Origin: Quercus robur
Taxonomy: Eukaryota > Streptophyta > Magnoliopsida > Fagales > Fagaceae
Direction: 5' to 3'
DNA: 64,000 nucleotides
Assembly (NCBI RefSeq): GCF_932294415.1
Contig: NC_065538.1
Coordinates: forward strand, 12,530,330-12,594,329
A program made the position numbers and the translations under genes. This document shows positions 11,959 through 22,089 of the stretch, piece after piece. The number at the start of each line of letters is the position of its first letter. Positions within the stretch are counted from its first letter, which is position 1. The notes beneath the pieces are model-generated. The model was not told where the DNA came from. It searched no databases and saw only the letters and a program-made list of their open reading frames with translations.

Positions 11959-11993
11959 ATATATATATATATATATATAGATATATATTTATA
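11927..11993. repeat. (TA)n microsatellite at the left border of the viral insertion
   Basis: Near-continuous TA dinucleotides with two interruptions. Recognisable viral coding sequence begins about 235 bases to the right, and a second (TA)n tract bounds the right end at about 20101-20122. Confidence 0.9.
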
Positions 11994-12227
11994 TGTTTCT
12001 TGTCCATGTCTACCCGAAACTTTGGTACTCCATTGTTGTGCTCCCTTCTTACCATCGTTGGCGCCACCCTAGTCGTAAAGTGAATTCCTAGAACCTAACT
12101 GTAAGGCCTGTTTGAGCCAAGAGAGGGCGTGTAGGGCATGAGAGGTATAAGGTTGGTTAGGGTATGTGTTACGAAATGCAACGGTTGTGAGAAAAATATG
12201 ATAACTGAGTGTTGAACCTAGAATAGT

Positions 12228-13667
12228 ATGGATAGGTTGTGGAGATCCAACTCCTCTATCAACTCCAGGACCAGTTGTCCTCCTGATATTGTAAATGAAG
12301 AAGATCACACTATTGATGATAATGAGTTGATCCCTGATTTTCGTAATTGGAATATTCCTAAAGTTGATACTAAAACTGTTTATAAAACAAGTTTTGTTGA
12401 AAGTACTTTTCATTCTGCTTACAAAGCCAGAATTGTTGAACAAATTTTCTCTATTTCAAAAGTTCATGAAAAATGCTGTTTGTTCACTAAAAGGAATATT
12501 AATGGCTTCCTTGCTGTTAAAAAATTCAGTTATTTGCATATTGGTATGGTTCAAGTTGCTATTAAACCACTTACTTGAAAGGGTATTAATGCTTCTGTTC
12601 TCATGTGTTTACGAGATGCTAGATTTAAGATTTTTAAAGATAGAATTCTTGGTATTATTACTGCTTCTATGTATGATGGTCCTGTTTATTTCAACTGTTA
12701 TCCTGATCTTACTCTTACTTTGGATGATCCTAATATTGTTAAAGCTTTGACATTGAATATTGCTTCTTCTGGTTATCATATGGAAGAAGGTAGTAAGCCT
12801 TTTGCTTTGATTTATCGCATTTATTATAGACTAATGGGTACTCAAATGAATCCTTGTGCTAAGATTCCTAGAGAACCTTCAGGTAAAACCATGTTAATTC
12901 AATGTTCAACTCCTGATGCTAAAATTCAAGTTCCAAAAATGATTCAATGGCAAGATGCTAAACTTCCTAATGATTGGTTGTTGGAACAAGAAACCCCTCC
13001 TGCTAAACCTGTTTTTGATGAACTTGATCTCACCCATATTCAACAATATCTTGATGGTACTGTTAAAATAAGTTTTCAAAACAATCCACCTTTGAGAATC
13101 AACGAAGGAAGACATTCATTTGCTGGATCTGAAAATATTTCAAAAAGATATGAAGAGATCAATGATTTTTTGAAAAAGAATTTGGAAAAATCCTCTGATT
13201 TAAAGCTAAAAGGAGTTTCTAGTAGTAATTCACAAGTTAGCACTCTTTTCTATTCTACTAAAGCTGAATCTTGCTCTCCTTATGACAATGTTGTTGTTAA
13301 TGATGAAGAAGACTCTGTTTCTATTACTCCATCTGACTTTGATTCTCCCCCTATTGAAAACCCACCTGTTTACCAAAATCAATTAAGAGTTTTGACTATT
13401 TTGGATGAACGCTTTGAAGTTGATTTGGTTTCTTTGTATGATGAATTTATGCTTGCAAAAAACAGAACCAAAAGAAAATATTTCCAAAATAATTTTGCTC
13501 AGTCTGAAAAAGACCATGTTAAAAGAAAGTGGTTGGAAAAGATGAATCAATTGAAAAAACATATTTTGTTTTTTGATTTTCTTAAAAACCATTATGTTTC
13601 AAAAGATGAGGTTTCAAAACAACATTTAAATGTGATAAAGAAATCAAATTTTGGTCAAATAGATTAA
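12228..13667 (+). pseudogene. Caulimovirid movement protein region (30K superfamily), with one internal stop
   Basis: From ATG 12228 the frame runs to a TGA at 12576-12578, continues in the same frame, and next stops at TAA 13665-13667. The part before and just after the internal stop resembles the 30K movement proteins that let plant viruses pass plasmodesmata; the conserved central part (GPVYFN at about 12682) is present. The region after about 13000 is Ser/Asp/Lys-rich and links toward the capsid domain. The region 12000-12227 has no recognised product. The assignment rests on overall resemblance and on the downstream pol genes. Confidence 0.75.
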
Positions 13668-15316
13668 ACCATTATTAGGTCTAGTCATCCTCCTCTTGAC
13701 TCAATTTTGATAACTACTAAGAAAGATGAAGTGACAAAAGAGGAAGTAAAGGCTTCCCCTTTCAAAATTGCTAATGATAAAACTCCCATTGTTAATCTTA
13801 TTGAACAAAAAAATTTTACTAATCAATCTTTGCATATTATTGGTCAACAGCTTGACCGTATTGAAGAAAAAATTGTTAAAAAACCTATTTCTGAAAAATC
13901 TGTTTCTATTAAGACTGAGAAACCTTTGATTAATTTACCCAGTCAAAGAGAAAAAGTTATGTTTAAAACTTCTCAGTCTAAGACTCTTGAAATTGTTGAA
14001 AAAATGCTTTATGATTTAAAAGTTAAAACTGAGGGTACTTCTACAAGTACTTCAGCTGCTCAAACTATTTCCAAAAAAGAGATTGTTTCTGAAGAAAATA
14101 CAGATTCTGATACTGTTTCTTCTGTTTCTGCAAAAAGAATCTTTGATGATGATTTCCCAGAAATTAAAAGATTTGTTGGAAACCCCAAACCCATGTCTTT
14201 TACTAAAAACTGGTATTCAAAACCCACTCCTCCTGATATGTAGTGTGAAGAGAGATCTTGTCAAACACAGTTTTCTGTTTCTGCTGATAAGCTTTATGAA
14301 TGGAATATTGATGGTTTGTCTGAATAAGAAATCATCAATAAAATGAGTCACATGTCTATGGTTGGTATTGCTTATCAAAATAACCATGATCTTGATCAAC
14401 CTGAAATTGTTAATCTACTTGTTACTAGTTTTTCTGGTACTCTTCGTGGATGGTGGAATTCATACATCACTGAAGAATCCAGAGAGACTATTAAACATAC
14501 TGTTAAAAATAATGATGAAGGTTTGCCTATTTTTGATGAAAGTATTGGTCGTAGTAGTCCTGATGGTGTCAATACCTTGATCTATACTATTCTCAAACAT
14601 TTTGTTGGTACTCCATCCAATATTTCATCTCGTGTTTCTGATTATTTGAATAATTTGAGTTGCCCAACTATGTTTGATTACAGATGGTATCAACATGTTT
14701 TTACTTCCAGACTGATGCTCCGGAAAGATTGTCATAAGCCTTATTGGAAAGAAAAGTTTATTGACGGTCTGCCTCTTATCTTTGCTCATAAGGTAACACA
14801 AGAATTAATGGGTAAAAATGATTCTATTGATTATGATAATTTAACCTATGGTTATATTTTCAGTACTGTTAAAAAACTTAGTATCAATATGTGTAATGAT
14901 GAAAAATTGTTAAAACACCAATTAAAGGATAAAAGAAAAGCTAAATATGAAATGGGAAATTTCTGTGAACAATATGGTTTGCCTCCTATTGCTCCTTCCA
15001 GGCAAAAAAGTAAAAAACATGATAAAAACCATAAAAAATATAAAAGTACAGAAATAACTTTGTTAAACCTAATGATTTCTATGCTAAGAAGAAAAATGTT
15101 TCTAAAGTTAAACAAAGGTCAGGTAAAGGTAAATGTTTTAACTATGGTAAATCTGGACACTTTAGTGAAGACTATAAAGAAAAACCTGGTAATTTAAAAA
15201 ACAAATTAAATATTGATGATTCTTCTAATTCTCCTAATATTAAAATTGGTAGTAGAGGTTCTTGTTGCAATGTTATTAAAACTAATGTTCTCACCGAGAG
15301 TAAAGAGGATAAAACT
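13668..15316 (+). pseudogene. Caulimovirid capsid/gag-like region with degenerate zinc knuckle
   Basis: The frame is shared with the movement protein and is interrupted by stops at 14241-14243 and 14325-14327. Two parts are open: 13707-14240, charged and Lys/Ser-rich, and 14343 to about 15050, a gag-like helical region with the motif RGWWNSYI near 14450. A one-base frameshift near 15050 moves coding to another frame. There a zinc-knuckle relic lies at 15134-15175. It reads C-x2-Y-x4-H-x4-Y, so two of the three cysteines are tyrosine and it could not bind zinc normally. The knuckle just upstream of the protease supports the capsid assignment. Confidence 0.7.
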
Positions 15317-16015
15317 TTGGAAAAATTTAATAAAAAGAAATCTAAAGAACTAACTGTTAATGATTTACAACATGAAATTAATATTTTTAAACGAGAGATA
15401 AGTGAATTAAAACATGATTTTAAAGATATTAAAAGTGATAACAATAATCTTAAACAAGGACATAAGCATAAAGATGGAGATAAATCCAGTCAACAAGCTC
15501 TTCTTTCTAATAAAGGTATTCCTGATGCTTTCACTAATTCTCAACTTGCTCTTGTTAATAAAATAATTTCTCCAAAATGGTTTACAAAAGTTAAAATTGT
15601 TGTTTCTCTTGATTATCATTTCATTGTTATTGCTATGATAGATTCAGGTGTGGATATGAACTGTATCCAAGAAGGACTGATTCCTTCAAAATACTTTGAA
15701 AAATCTACTGAAAGATTGGTTTCTGCTAATGGTTCTCAGATGAAAATTAAGTATGAATTGAATAATGCTCATTTATGCCATGCTAATGTCTGTTTCAAGA
15801 TTCCTTATGTTCTTGTTAAAAATATGACTGATAAAGTGATTCTTGGTTTGCCTTTTATAAATGCTTTATATCCTTTTCTTGTTGAACATGATGGAATTAC
15901 TACTGATCCTTTTGGACAAAAAGTAAAGTTCAAATTTGCTTCAAAGTTTGATATTGATACTAATACTGCTTCAAACATGATTCATGCTAAAATTAAACAT
16001 CTTAAATTCCTTTAG
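15317..16015 (+). pseudogene. Caulimovirid aspartic protease region
   Basis: The open frame continues from the zinc-knuckle relic. A coiled-coil-like Lys/Glu-rich stretch comes first (about 15317-15480). The retroviral protease signature D-S-G follows at 15641-15649, with hydrophobic flanks, and a C-terminal ILGLPF block at about 15840. This enzyme would cleave the viral polyprotein. The frame ends in TAG at 16013-16015, and the reverse transcriptase resumes in another frame after about 16090, so a frameshift separates them. Confidence 0.75.
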
Positions 16016-16092
16016 CAAGAAGTTAGATACAAGAAAATTGCTGAACAAATTTCTGATAAATTATTGCAATCCAAATTGATAATTTTCAAAAA

Positions 16093-17499
16093 ATGTTGAT
16101 TGATGATGTTTGCTCCGATGTTCCTAATGCTTTCTGGCATAGGAAGAAACATATTGTTGATTTGCCATATGTTAAAGATTCTGATGAGAAAAATATTCCC
16201 ACTAAAGCTCGTCCTATCCAAATGAATGTTGAAACTATTGAATTTTGCAAAAAAGAAATCCATGATTTGTTGCAGAAAAAATTGATTAGGAATAGCAAGT
16301 CCCCTTGGTCTTGTTCAGCTTTTTATGTCCAAAAAAATGCTGAGATTGAAAGAGGAACCCCAAGATTAGTCATTAACTACAAACCCTTGAATAAGGTTTT
16401 AGAATGGATTCGGTATCCTATTCCCAATAAGAATGACCTTGTCCATAGGCTAAGTGAAGTTATTGTGTTCTCCAAGTTTGACATGAAATCTAGGTTCTGG
16501 CAAATCCAGATTAGTGAGAATGATAGGTACAAAACTGCTTTTACCACTCCTTTTGGACATTATGAGTGGAATGTTACGCCATTTGGCCTTAAAAATGCCC
16601 CAAGCGAGTTTCAAAATATCATGAATGATATTTTTAACTCTTTCAGTCATTTCACTATTGTTTATATTGATGATGTTCGTGTTTACTCTAGCTCTATTGA
16701 CGAACATTGGAAACATTTGAATTCGTTTCTAGAAACTATTAAAAGAAATGGTCTTGTTGTCTCAGCCAAAAAGGTTAAACTATTTCAAACCAAAGTTCAT
16801 TTTCTTGGCTATGATATCTCTGAAGGACAGATTCGTCCTATAGATAGAGCCATCCAATTTGCTGATAAGTTTCCTGATGTTATCATTGACAAAACACAGC
16901 TCTAAAGATTTCTTGGGTCATTAAACTGTGTTGCAGATTTTTACAAAGATATGAGGAAACAATGCAAACCTTTGTTTGATCGGTTAAAAAGTAATCCTCC
17001 TCCTTGGTCTGATGTTCATACTTCTATTGTTAAACAAATCAAATCTCATGTTAAGACATTGCCTTGTCTTGGTATTCCTACTGTTGGTGCTTTCAAAATT
17101 GTTGAAACCGATGCCTCTGACATTGGTTATGGTGGTATTCTAAAACAAAGAGTTTCTCCTGAGTCACCTAAACAAATTGTTCGTTTCTATTCTGGTATTT
17201 GGAATAATGCACAGTTAAATTATAGTACTATTAAATAGGAAATTTTATCTATAGTACTATGTATTTCAAAATTTCAAAGTGATTTGTTAAACCAAAAGTT
17301 TTTGTTACGTATTGATTGCAAAAGTGCTAAATATGTTATTGAAAAAGATGTTGAAAATATTGCTTCAAAACATATTTTTGCTAGATGGCAAGCTATTTTA
17401 AGCGTTTTTTATTTTGATATTGAATATATTAAAGGATCTCAAAATTCTATCCTTGATTTCTTTACCCGTGAATTTCTGCAGTGTCACAATGGCAAGTAG
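16093..17499 (+). pseudogene. Caulimovirid reverse transcriptase and RNase H, two internal stops
   Basis: One frame runs from about 16093 to TAG 17497-17499, broken by TAA 16903-16905 and TAG 17236-17238. Reverse transcriptase blocks are clear: a KARPIQMN-type entry, FDMKSRFWQI, TPFGHYEWNV, FGLKNAPSEFQ, and the catalytic YIDD box at 16663-16674. After the first stop come the thumb (RFLGSLN) and RNase H (VETDASDIGYGG at about 17101, and an IDCKSAKYV block at about 17312). The enzyme would copy the viral RNA into DNA. Both catalytic aspartates of the YIDD box are kept. The stop overlaps the ATG of the next ORF (17489), as expected of compact viral genes. Confidence 0.88.
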
Positions 17500-18693
17500 A
17501 AGACCGAAAGATAATCATCCTGCTGAAACTTCCAAACAAATTGTTAAAAAAGAACCTGCTTCTCTCCTTGACATTACTAACCGTTTCACGACCCTAGGAA
17601 CCATCCCTAGGCCCAATTACTCCACTGTTCTTGCTTCATCCTATGACCCTTATGCCATAACCCCTGTTAACCAGCCCATTAAAACTGTTTTTCCAAAAAA
17701 TTCCCCTCAATACATCAAAAAACAATATTTCCAACACTTGTTTTATATTGAACCCAACAGAGTCTCTATTTCTGATCCTCTTTGACTTGCTAAAAGTTAT
17801 TTCCCTCCGATGTTTCATTGGATTCGAGAGCACAGAGAAAAGAATTTAAATTATTATTCTAATCTTCTGCGTCATTAAAAAATTATTATTATTAACACCA
17901 TTTCTGATAAAGATGATACTTCCAAAATTATTTACCACAGTGTTTACTTGGTCAATTTTATTTCTGCAGAAAAATGGGCTCTTCTCTTACTTCTACCAGA
18001 ACAATGCCAAGTTCCCCCATTCCCTATTCATATTATGATTATATCACTGCTTGGTCAAGATTCATGCTGCATCAGAATGAAAACATGTCTCATTCCTGGT
18101 TTGTTAACTTTGACAAAAATTTCACTGGTTATTTGCCTCTTTGGTTCAACGGTTAGTGGACCCAATTTGGTCCTATTGCTGAAATATTTCCTCTGCCATT
18201 GCTTGATGCTTTCGAATGTTTCAATAAATGTTATAGGTGTGATGCTTATGGAGCCAAATTTCCTACTTTGCTTCATTTTGTTAAAAAATATAAAATACCT
18301 TGGATATTAAAATGGCAATATGAGAAAGACAGTGATGTTCTCTCCAGGCATTGGTATGTTAAATGGTGGGGCAAATTCCCTCACACTCAACGTATTATTG
18401 CCACTATTGCCACTATTTCCAGAGAATCTTCATCTGCTGCTACTTTGCCCATTGCAAAGGATCATTCCCTTGTTCAAACCCCTGCTCCTGCTGATTCTCC
18501 CTCTTCTTCTTCCAGCAAGAATGTTAAGCCTTCAGCAAAGAATAAGAGCTCCCCTATTGACAATTTGAGAAAAAATCCTAGTGCCCTTCTAACTTTACTC
18601 AAATGGGCAGAAGAAGTTGTTGCTAATCAAGAAGAATCCAAAGCCTCTTCAGAAGAATCTGTTGCCCACAACCCCTATTTCCCATATGATTAG
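17489..18693 (+). pseudogene. Second caulimovirid ORF, function unknown, broken
   Basis: ATG 17489 overlaps the end of the RNase H frame by 11 bases. The frame is cut by TGA 17783-17785 and by a TAA near 17876, shifts near 17965, is cut again by TAG 18154-18156, and ends with TAG 18691-18693. The N-terminal part is Pro/Ser/Thr-rich; the middle has many Trp, Tyr and Phe residues (including WYVKWWGKFP at about 18352); the C-terminal part is Ser/Pro/Lys-rich. I do not recognise a domain. Some endogenous caulimovirids carry a second ORF of unknown function after RNase H, which this matches in position. Confidence 0.6.
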
Positions 18694-18861
18694 GAGCTAT
18701 TCGGTCATGATAAGGATAACACCCCAAATCTTCAAGAAGATTAAGCTTATTTGTCTGGCCTACACAAAGGCCAAATGCTACATTGTTTACTTACTGATGA
18801 AATTCCACTATTATTTTCCACTTTTGATGATAATGTTCTGAAAAGATGATTCTCCATGTTT

Positions 18862-18980
18862 CACGTGACTTTTAGTCACACCAACTTTTACTTTTCAATG
18901 TTAACTTTTACTTTTCACAAGTACTGTTTACTTCGATTTTGCCTATTTAAGGGGGGTTGTCCCTTAAGTTTAAAAAGTCA
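18862..18980 (+). promoter_or_regulatory. Putative caulimovirid promoter (pregenomic RNA)
   Basis: Downstream of the last ORF there is a G-box CACGTG (18862-18867) within an inverted repeat GTGAC TTTTA GTCAC, repeats of CAACTTTTACTTTTCA, and a TATA-like CTATTTAAGG at 18943-18952. Transcription would be expected to start about 30 bases later. Position (after the last ORF, before the long leader) matches the pregenomic promoter of the family. Activity is inference. Confidence 0.55.
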
Positions 18981-19472
18981 AGTTTTAGTTCAAAATTCTC
19001 TCCTTAGAACTCCTTCTCTAAGGAAGCCTTCTTAGAAAGAGAATTCCTTGTTTCTACTACTACTACTACTACTACCTTGTTCATCCTTGTTCACTACAAA
19101 CTTTGTAATCCTACAAACCTTGTAACTAGGACTAGTTCAAGTTTTGTAACTGTTAACCTGTAACTGTTGAGATCTTGTATTCACTACTACTACTGTAAGT
19201 GTTTATCCTACTTTCAATAACAAGTATTTTCAGTTTTATATTCATTACTCTATTTGTTGCTACTGCCACCTTGGACGAATTACCGCCATAACGGACGGTT
19301 CTAAATTGCTTTCATTTACTTTGAGTTATTTTCATATATACTTGGCTGGTTCTACCGCCTTATTATTGTTCTTACATTCAAGTTATTTATTTTCAAGTTA
19401 TGTACATTATTTTCATTACAATATTACTGTGCTTCTGTCTCTTCCCATCAACTATGCATCCCCTTCCCCCTT
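18981..19472 (+). other. Caulimovirid leader region, plus orientation, primer site lost
   Basis: A long non-coding leader with a (CTA)n tract at about 19052-19073 and hairpin-forming sequence near 19015-19040. 19147-19472 is the reverse complement of 19775-20100. The leader should end in the tRNA-Met primer site, but at 19473 it jumps instead into a piece of viral coding sequence; the primer site survives only in the inverted copy. Confidence 0.75.
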
Positions 19473-19476
19473 GTTA

Positions 19477-19760
19477 GTCTTATTAAACAAAACAATTTTA
19501 CTAATCAATCTTTGCATATTATTGGTCAACAACTTGACCGTATTGAAGAAAAAATTGTTGAAAACCTGTTTCTGAAAAATCTGTTTCTATTAAGACTGAG
19601 AAACCTTTGATTGATTTACCCAGTCAAAGAGAAAAAGTTATTTAAAACTTCTCAGTCCAAGACTCTTGAAATTGTTGAAAAAATGCTTTCTGATTTAAAA
19701 GTTAAAACCGAGGGTACTTTTACAAGTACTTCAGCTGCTCGAACTACGGCCAGAAAAGAG
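19477..19760 (+). pseudogene. Duplicated fragment of the viral capsid-region coding sequence
   Basis: Direct-repeat copy of about 13797-14085, with several small differences including deletions that break the frame. It sits as the loop between two inverted copies of the viral leader. Homology fades at the right end within a short shared AAAAGAG, which suggests joining by microhomology. Confidence 0.85.
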
Positions 19761-19774
19761 TGGCTCTGATACCA
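19761..19774 (-). other. Caulimovirid tRNA-Met primer binding site (minus strand)
   Basis: The minus strand reads TGGTATCAGAGCCA, the site where initiator tRNA-Met primes reverse transcription. It directly follows the end of the inverted leader, with no LTR-type CA end before it. This fits a circular pararetrovirus rather than an LTR retrotransposon. Confidence 0.85.
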
Positions 19775-20100
19775 TAAAGGGGGAAGGGGATGCACAGTTG
19801 ATGGGAAGAGACGAAAGCACAGTAATATTGTAATGAAAATAATGTACGTAACTTGAAAATAAATAACTTGAATGTAAGAACAATAATAAGGCGGTAAAAC
19901 CAGCCAAGTATATATGAAAATAACTCAAAGTAAATGAAAGCAATTTAGAACCATCCGTTATGGCGGTAATCCGTCCAAGGTGGCGGTAGCAACAAATAGA
20001 GTAATGAACATAAAACTGAAAATACTTGTTATTGAAAGTAGGATAAACACTTATAGTAGTAGTAGTGAATACAAGATCTCAACAGTTACAGATTAACAGT
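19775..20100 (-). repeat. Inverted copy of the caulimovirid leader
   Basis: Reverse complement of 19147-19472 with only scattered differences (for example ACGTAC versus ATGTAC). With the plus copy it forms a stem of about 325 bp around a loop of about 300 bases. Confidence 0.92.
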
Positions 20101-20122
20101 TATATATATATATATATATATA
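20101..20122. repeat. (TA)n microsatellite at the right border of the viral insertion
   Basis: Eleven TA units immediately after the inverted viral leader ends. Matches the (TA)n at the left border. Confidence 0.9.
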
Positions 20123-20149
20123 ATTTCATACCAAAATAGGCTTAGAGCA

Positions 20150-20850
20150 TCAACATCAATTGTGCTAAATTTTTAGCATTTAACACACCAAACACCTAAA
20201 AACAACCAATAGAGAGATGTTTCACCAGACTCTTTCACCCTTTTTTTTTGTTTTTTAATTTAGCATTTTAGCTACTTCCAATGTTCTTAAGAGCACTCAC
20301 AGCAGTGATGCTAAAAAGTTATATTGGTATATTTTAGCTCCTCACACACAAAAACAAGCTCCAGCAGTGGAGCTATAGTTATATTTTTTAGTTGATTTGC
20401 TACAGTGCACATCTATAGATAGATGTGCACTTTAGCTAAGAGCAAAAAAAAAAAAAAAAAAAAAATTATGCCATTGATTAAAATAATAAAAGACTTTCTC
20501 TCTCTCACACTCTCAGTCACTCCGTGCCTCTCTCTCTCTCTTAGTCACTCTCACCTCTCTGTCTCAACGTCTCCGACCCACACTCCACCGACCTCAACGT
20601 CACCGGTCCAAGCCACTGATCACCAAAGTCTCTGGCCCAGACGAGATCTATCGGTTTCTAGTGGTCATGGGCGATGCGATGGTGGCAGCGTGGGGATTGT
20701 GGGTCGGATGGGCTGTAGGTTTTGGTGGATATTGGTGGGCATGGGATGGGCTATGGGTTGGTGTTTAGGTGGCCAAATCAGTGTTGGTATGGTGATTGGG
20801 TGGTCAAATTAGTGGTTTTGGTGTTTGGTGGGCATGGGATGGGTTGTGGA
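20150..20850. mobile_element. MITE-like repeat sequence, ends not fully resolved
   Basis: The words GAGCATCAACATCAATTG (about 20155) and GAGCACTCACAGCAGTG (about 20292) resemble the terminal repeats of common plant MITEs. A near-perfect palindrome GTGCACATCTAT/ATAGATGTGCAC lies at about 20406-20431, followed by a poly(A) run at 20444-20465. 20500-20850 is CT-rich and then GT-rich, without coding signal. I could not pair the ends or find target duplications. Confidence 0.4.
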
Positions 20851-20854
20851 TTGC

Positions 20855-20972
20855 TGGTTTGTTGGTGGTTTCTGCAATCGGTGGTTTCAGCAATTGGTGG
20901 TTTCTGCAATCGGTATTTGTTGGTGGTTTCTCCAATTGGTATTTGTTGGTGGTTTCTCCAATCAGTGTTGTG
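20855..20972. repeat. Short minisatellite (GGTGGTTTCT(G/C)CAAT(C/T)GGT unit)
   Basis: About five copies of GTGGTTTC(T/A)(G/C)CAAT with or without TATTTGTTG spacers. It directly abuts the end of recognisable NOV-like coding sequence. Confidence 0.8.
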
Positions 20973-22089
20973 CCTTTGGCTGCCACTAGCTGCAGCAGGT
21001 TGCCCCCACGCTTCATCTTCCAACCCAAGCCATGTCATCTCTTCAATTTCAGCCGGCTAAGGACAGCTAGTCACTCGGTCAGAACTTGCAACATTTTGTG
21101 ATGGCAAGTTAGCATCCTTAGAATCATCACTATCTTCATCGTCATTGGAGCTTGATGAAGCAAATCTAATGTTCTTGCCACGAAAATCCTTCCGTGCAGA
21201 GGAGAATGATTCGACATGCTGAGAAATAGAAGTAGCATCTACAGGTTTCTTTAAAATAGCAGTCTGTGGGCTCATGGCTTTTTGGATAGCAGAAACATGC
21301 ATCCCCAAGTTTTGAATTCGTATACAAAGTTCTTCCTTGCTTGCAACGGAACGCCTCTTAGCAATAAAATTCAAAAACTTATCAACTTGAATATTGTTAA
21401 TATACTTATTCTTCTTCTTCTTCTTCTTCCCATCCAAAGACTCTTCAACTTCAACACTCTCATTATTCTGACTCTTCTTCTTCTTCTTCCTATGTATATA
21501 CTTCCAAAGGAAGCAAAATACCTCCTCACCGGTTATTTTAAAAACTTCAGTGGCATCAGATTTGAGTGAAAAATAGTGCAAGACAAGTGGGTGTCGCAAC
21601 AAAGGCCCCAATTCAAGGTTTTCGAAGTTATCTACGCCTTCATTCTTACAGATTGCTACTTCCAAATCATACAATGTAGTAACTCTTTGAACCCCAACAA
21701 AGCAATGGATAAATGCATTTATCTAATAAACCAAAACAACAACAACAAAATAAAGACTATTATACATAAAATTGAAGTAGAATCAATAGAGTAATAATAG
21801 TATAAACCAGTACCTTCCCTTCAGTGAGCATAAGGCGGTGAAGACTGGGGACCTCCTGCATTGGAAAGCCAAGAGAGGACCAAGAGTCGAGATTGAGGAT
21901 GAGCAGTGTATCCTGAGACACTTTCCATGCCGTCACACTCTCTCCGGCCGCAATTATGTTGCGTCTGGCGTTAGTGACAGCGCGGTCCACCTTCTCCATG
22001 ATCGAATAGTATAGCTTTGTTTTGAAATGAAGAGCAGTTGTTGTTGTTGTTGTTGAAGGAAAGTTAAGGAAATAGTTGTTGGAGGCCAA
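20973..22089 (-). pseudogene. N-terminal exons of a NO VEIN-like gene, truncated
   Basis: Minus strand. The first recognisable exon runs from a codon near 22089 (an in-frame ATG at 21999, MEKVDRAVTNARRN) to a donor AAG|GTACTGG at 21814/21813. The second starts after an acceptor TTATTAG at 21722 and encodes NAFIHCFVGVQRVTTLYDLE, then the ELGPLLRHPLVLHYF block, a Lys-rich linker and a KRRSVASKEELCIRIQNLGM block. Phases match. An in-frame TAG at 21057-21059 interrupts it, after which similarity continues to about 20973 and stops at a minisatellite. From memory of the family this is the N-terminal region of NOV, a plant nuclear protein needed for vein patterning and auxin-dependent cell fate. The rest of such a gene lies at 41.2-50.3 kb on the opposite strand. 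Confidence 0.65.

Larger units (their letters stand above)
12000..20100 (+). mobile_element. Endogenous caulimovirid (plant pararetrovirus), decayed and rearranged
   Basis: Gene order on the plus strand is movement protein, capsid region with a zinc-knuckle relic, aspartic protease, reverse transcriptase, RNase H, a second ORF, then a TATA promoter and leader. That order with a 30K-type movement protein, a tRNA-Met primer site and no LTRs identifies Caulimoviridae; the layout recalls florendoviruses or petuviruses, but the genus is inference. About seven in-frame stops and two frameshifts interrupt the first reading frame, and three stops and a frameshift interrupt the second, so no virus could be made from it. 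The insert lies between two (TA)n tracts, a context reported for several endogenous pararetroviruses. 19150-20100 is an inverted-repeat rearrangement. Confidence 0.85.

Noticed and set aside
12069..12443. 124-codon minus-strand frame at the start of the viral block
   Set aside because: Antisense shadow of the movement protein frame and upstream flank.
18981..20100. Interpretation of the viral block as an LTR retrotransposon with a movement protein
   Set aside because: The primer site is not preceded by an LTR-type CA end, no direct terminal repeats flank the block, and the only repeated leader is inverted.
20423..21101. Plus-strand frames of 101-129 codons, Gly/Trp-rich
   Set aside because: They fall in GT-rich MITE-like and minisatellite sequence and run antisense to the NOV-like exon.
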